Translations under genes and position numbers: made by a program
Assembly (NCBI GenBank): GCA_024682835.1
Contig: JAIKYU010000017.1
Location: 62,001 to 126,000, forward strand
Length of the DNA: 64,000 nucleotides
Direction of reading: 5' to 3'
From: Lachnospiraceae bacterium
Lineage (GTDB): Bacteria > Bacillota > Clostridia > Lachnospirales > Lachnospiraceae
The notes under the pieces: model-generated
Databases searched by the model: none
The model's input: the letters and a program-made list of their open reading frames with translations, nothing else
Told to the model about the DNA's origin: nothing
In this document: piece by piece, positions 61,146 through 64,000 of the stretch
Numbering within the stretch: position 1 is the first letter of the stretch
Layout: each line of letters opens with the position of its first letter

Positions 61146-62479
61146 GCAAACCGCACATCCTGATTGTCTCCCAGCACTTTTTCCCGGAGAGCTTCAGGAT
61201 CAATGATATAGCAAAGGAGTGGGTGCGGCGCGGATACCGGGTTACGGTGCTGACCGGTATACCGAATTATCCGCAGGGAAGGTTTTATCCGGAATACGGA
61301 CTGACAAGGAAAAGACGGGAGACGTGGAACGGTGTGGAGATCCTCAGGATCCCGGTCATCCCGCGCGGCCATTCCACACCCGGCATGGTGTTTGACAGTT
61401 TTTCCTTTGCCCTGTCCGGTTTTTTCTGGAATCTGACCACCCGTCTCAAGGCGGATCTGGTGTTCTCCTTTGAAACCTCCCCGATGACCCAGGTGCGCAT
61501 TGGATGCAGATACAGCAGGAGACATCATGTGCCCCACTTCCTGTATGCACAGGATCTCTGGCCGGAAAATGTGGAAATGGTGACGGGAATCCACAGTCCT
61601 CTCGTAATCGGGCCCATTGACCGGATGGTGGACCGGATCTACAGGGAAACGGACCGGATTTTTGTGACCTCGCCCTCCTTTGTGGAAGCGGTGACGGGCA
61701 GAAGAATAACGGTTCCGGGGGAAAAGGTGCATTACTGGCCGCAGTACGCGGAGGAATTCTACCGGCCGATGGACCGGGAAGAGGCGCGGACAAAGGTTTC
61801 GGGCATGGCGGAGTCCTGTGCGGAGGAAACGCAGAGAGAGGTGCTGCGAAGGCTCCTTTCCGATGATTCCTTTAAGATCGTCTTTACGGGCAACATCGGT
61901 GCCGCGCAGGGACTGGAGATCCTACCCGGAACGGCCGAAATCCTGAAGCGGGCGCGGCAGGATCCCGCGCATCCGGGGATCCGGTTTGTCATTGTCGGAG
62001 ACGGCAGAAACCGGGAACACTTTGAAGGAGCGATACGGGAGCACGGCGTCGAGGACTGCTTTCTGCTGATTCCCAGACAGCCGGCGGACCGGATTCCGGC
62101 GCTGCTGGCCTGTTGTGACGCGGCATTTCTCTCCTTTGCCGATTCCCCTTTGTGGGAGAAGACGATTCCCGCGAAGCTTCAGTCCTACATGGCCTGCGCC
62201 ATGCCCATACTCGCAGCTGCAGGCGGCGAGACGGCGCGGATTCTTCTGGAGGCGGACTGCGGACTGGCAAGTTCCACCGGGGACGAGGCGGCACTTGCAG
62301 ATGCGATCCGAAGGATGGCGGATATGACGGACGACGAACGGCATGCGCTCGGCAGAAACGCCCGGATCTACTGCGGGGAGCATTTTGATAAACACAGGCT
62401 CATGGATGAAATGGACCGTTTTTTTGAGGAGTCGCTGAAAACCTGCCGCACAGGGAGAAAGCAGCATTGCGCATCCTGA
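61142..62479 (+). CDS. Family 4 glycosyltransferase, WbuB-like
   Basis: GT-B fold enzyme of 445 residues. The N-terminal domain opens [19 protein letters not shown] and has [13 protein letters not shown], both typical of WbuB/L-fucosamine-type transferases; the C-terminal domain has [25 protein letters not shown] and the acidic [13 protein letters not shown] block that holds the donor. The start is GTG overlapping the gmd stop (GTGA). The donor may be an N-acetylated amino sugar; unproven. Confidence 0.88.
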   Translation: MSKPHILIVSQHFFPESFRINDIAKEWVRRGYRVTVLTGIPNYPQGRFYPEYGLTRKRRETWNGVEILRIPVIPRGHSTPGMVFDSFSFALSGFFWNLTTRLKADLVFSFETSPMTQVRIGCRYSRRHHVPHFLYAQDLWPENVEMVTGIHSPLVIGPIDRMVDRIYRETDRIFVTSPSFVEAVTGRRITVPGEKVHYWPQYAEEFYRPMDREEARTKVSGMAESCAEETQREVLRRLLSDDSFKIVFTGNIGAAQGLEILPGTAEILKRARQDPAHPGIRFVIVGDGRNREHFEGAIREHGVEDCFLLIPRQPADRIPALLACCDAAFLSFADSPLWEKTIPAKLQSYMACAMPILAAAGGETARILLEADCGLASSTGDEAALADAIRRMADMTDDERHALGRNARIYCGEHFDKHRLMDEMDRFFEESLKTCRTGRKQHCAS

Positions 62480-63585
62480 TGATCAATGTGGTGTGCGGAA
62501 CCGGGAGTACGGGACGGATCTGCACGGATCGGGCGAAGGAACTGTCCGCACAGGGACATGAGGTAAGAATCGCCTACGGCCGCGGCGAGGTGCCGGAGCC
62601 ATACAGATCCTGTGCCGTCCGCATCGGGAAGGATGCCGATGTGTACCGGCATGTGCTGAAGGCGCGCCTGTTTGACGCGGCAGGCTTTGGCAGCAGGCGG
62701 GCGACAAAACAGTTTATCCGGTGGGTGCGGGAATATGACCCGGATGAGATCCACCTGCACAATCTGCATGGGTATTATATTCATCTGGAGGTGCTGTTTG
62801 CGTACCTGCGGACCTGCGGAAAGCGGATCATCTGGACGCTGCATGACTGCTGGGCGTTTACGGGACATTGCGCGCATTATATGGCGGCATCGTGTGACAA
62901 ATGGCGGACAGGCTGCTTTTCTCCGTGTCCGGAAAAGGGCAGTTATCCGAAATGCCTGCTGATCGGCCGCTGCAGGGAAAACTATGAACGTAAGAAGCGC
63001 CTGTTTGTCGGAATTCCGAATCTGGAGATTGTCGTTCCGTCAAAGTGGCTTGCCGGAGAAGTGAAAGCCGGCTTTTTGCGTGCATATCCGGTCGAGGTGA
63101 TCACCAACTCGATCGATGAGTCTGTTTTCAGACCGACCGGGGGATCCTTTCGCAGGGATCGTGGTCTGACGGACAGGGTGCTGCTGCTTGGTGTGGCCGG
63201 CACGTGGACAAAGCGAAAGGGGCTGGAGGATTTCGTCAGGCTGTCCCGGATGCTGGATGACCGGTTTCGGATCGTCCTTGTCGGTGTTGACAGCAAACAG
63301 ATGCGTAAGCTGCCGGATCGGATCATCGGAATCAGGAGAACGGACAGCCGGGAAGAGCTGGCTGCGATATACACAGCAGCGGACGTCTTTATCAATCTGA
63401 CCTATGAGGATAACTATCCGACAGTAAACCTGGAGGCACAGGCCTGCGGCACACCGGTGATCACTTATGATACCGGAGGATGCCGGGAGACGATCCGTCT
63501 GGAGCAATCGGTTGTGGTGAAGACGGGGGACCTGGAGAGCGTGATCCGCGAGCTTCGTCGGATGTCGGGGACTGGGAAAGCATAA
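62467..63585 (+). CDS. Family 4 glycosyltransferase
   Basis: 372-residue GT-B enzyme. [16 protein letters not shown] at the N-terminus, IHLHNLHGYYIHLEVLF and WTLHDCWAFTGHCAHY are the pattern of colanic acid-type WcaL/WcaC-like transferases. The donor domain has GVAGTWTKRKGLEDFVRL, LTYEDNYPTVNLEAQACG and the EAQACGTPVI motif. The start is TTG, 13 nt inside the preceding gene, with GGGAGAAAG as ribosome site. A Cys-rich stretch (CAHYMAASCDKW, TGCFSPCPEK) may bind metal. Confidence 0.87.
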   Translation: MRILMINVVCGTGSTGRICTDRAKELSAQGHEVRIAYGRGEVPEPYRSCAVRIGKDADVYRHVLKARLFDAAGFGSRRATKQFIRWVREYDPDEIHLHNLHGYYIHLEVLFAYLRTCGKRIIWTLHDCWAFTGHCAHYMAASCDKWRTGCFSPCPEKGSYPKCLLIGRCRENYERKKRLFVGIPNLEIVVPSKWLAGEVKAGFLRAYPVEVITNSIDESVFRPTGGSFRRDRGLTDRVLLLGVAGTWTKRKGLEDFVRLSRMLDDRFRIVLVGVDSKQMRKLPDRIIGIRRTDSREELAAIYTAADVFINLTYEDNYPTVNLEAQACGTPVITYDTGGCRETIRLEQSVVVKTGDLESVIRELRRMSGTGKA

Positions 63586-63616
63586 TGAGAGTGGTGTACT
63601 GCGAACGGTCGAAGAG

Positions 63617-64000
63617 ATGAGAATTCTGCACATTGTGATCAACGGCATTTATTCTCCGGGTCTGGCCTATCAGGATAATCTTTTGCCCAAATACCATGTG
63701 AGGATGGGAAATGAGGTCTTCATCATGGCTTCCTGTCAGGTCTACGATAAGGAGAAAAAAAAGCTGACGGAGCTGCCGGCCGGAGAAACCGTCACGTCAA
63801 ACGGAGAGACGCTGATACGTGTTCCTTTCCGGAGAATTATCAATTCCGGGATAGCCGCCAGATTGCGTCTGGTTCCTGAAATGGAACAGAAACTGGAGAG
63901 AATTACGCCTGATTTTATCATGCTTCACGGGGTGAGCACTTTATCAATCCCGTCATTGGCACGATATATGAAGAAGCACAAGGAGGTTCGTCTGATTATT
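63617..64000 (+). CDS. Family 4 glycosyltransferase-like protein, cut by window end
   Basis: The first 128 codons of a gene that runs past the window edge. RILHIVINGIYSPGLAYQDN and YHVRMGNEVFIMASCQVYD match the N-terminal domain of GT4 glycosyltransferases. The start ATG 63617 has only a weak CGAAGAG ribosome site. It is the third GT4 in a row, continuing the gmd operon. Confidence 0.75.
   Translation, partial: MRILHIVINGIYSPGLAYQDNLLPKYHVRMGNEVFIMASCQVYDKEKKKLTELPAGETVTSNGETLIRVPFRRIINSGIAARLRLVPEMEQKLERITPDFIMLHGVSTLSIPSLARYMKKHKEVRLII

Overview
The window reads as a chromosomal segment of a Gram-positive, low-to-mid GC Firmicute, most likely a class Clostridia / Lachnospiraceae-type organism. 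The evidence is HPr kinase/phosphorylase, WhiA, RapZ, a Crh-like HPr homologue, a RelQ-type alarmone synthetase, LytR-CpsA-Psr (LCP), YfhO and HD-GYP proteins, and strong AGGAGG-like ribosome binding sites. This placement is inferred from gene content, not from a search. Almost all genes lie on the + strand. Only a lipoprotein (24493-25608) and one YfhO protein (46272-48935) are on the - strand. I see no rRNA, tRNA, CRISPR array, IS element or prophage.

Region 1 (1-9416) is housekeeping and carbon-regulation: uvrC, hprK, a ROK glucokinase, murB, rapZ, whiA and an HPr-like protein with Glu instead of His at position 15, then a GNAT acetyltransferase and glpK. Region 2 (9417-17078) holds a Na/phosphate cotransporter with its own promoter, a domain-swapped GH3 glycosidase, aspS and an altronate dehydratase.

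Region 3 (17084-38322) is a large surface-polysaccharide locus. It has a flippase, a GH105/GH88-like hydrolase, ManC, a GT-C mannosyltransferase-like protein, a radical SAM/SPASM protein, a UDP-sugar 4-epimerase, two degenerate SGNH-fold paralogues, a UDP-galactopyranose-mutase-like flavoprotein, a membrane protein broken by an in-frame TAG, phosphoglucomutase, three GT2 glycosyltransferases, a priming undecaprenyl-phosphate sugar transferase and an LCP ligase. Together they would make nucleotide sugars, prime and assemble a repeat unit on undecaprenyl phosphate, flip it and attach the product to the wall.

Region 4 (38368-46285) is cell-envelope and signalling: glmS, relQ, a tail-anchored coiled-coil protein, a LysM/M23 endopeptidase, an HD-GYP protein and murA. 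Region 5 (46272-64000) is a second glycan locus: two divergent YfhO paralogues, a PTPS-related membrane protein, a FucI/AraA-fold isomerase, another GT-C-like membrane protein, a second priming transferase, a DegT aminotransferase, a 0.5-kb repeat-rich gap, gmd and three GT4 glycosyltransferases, the last one cut by the window end.

The most unusual signals are these. Five genes have a sigma-A -10 box 6 to 9 nt upstream of ATG and no Shine-Dalgarno, so they are probably leaderless. An exact 42-bp direct repeat brackets a 133-bp structured insert and rewrites the end of the aminotransferase gene. An SGNH pair has lost different catalytic residues. A membrane-protein gene is interrupted by an amber codon.
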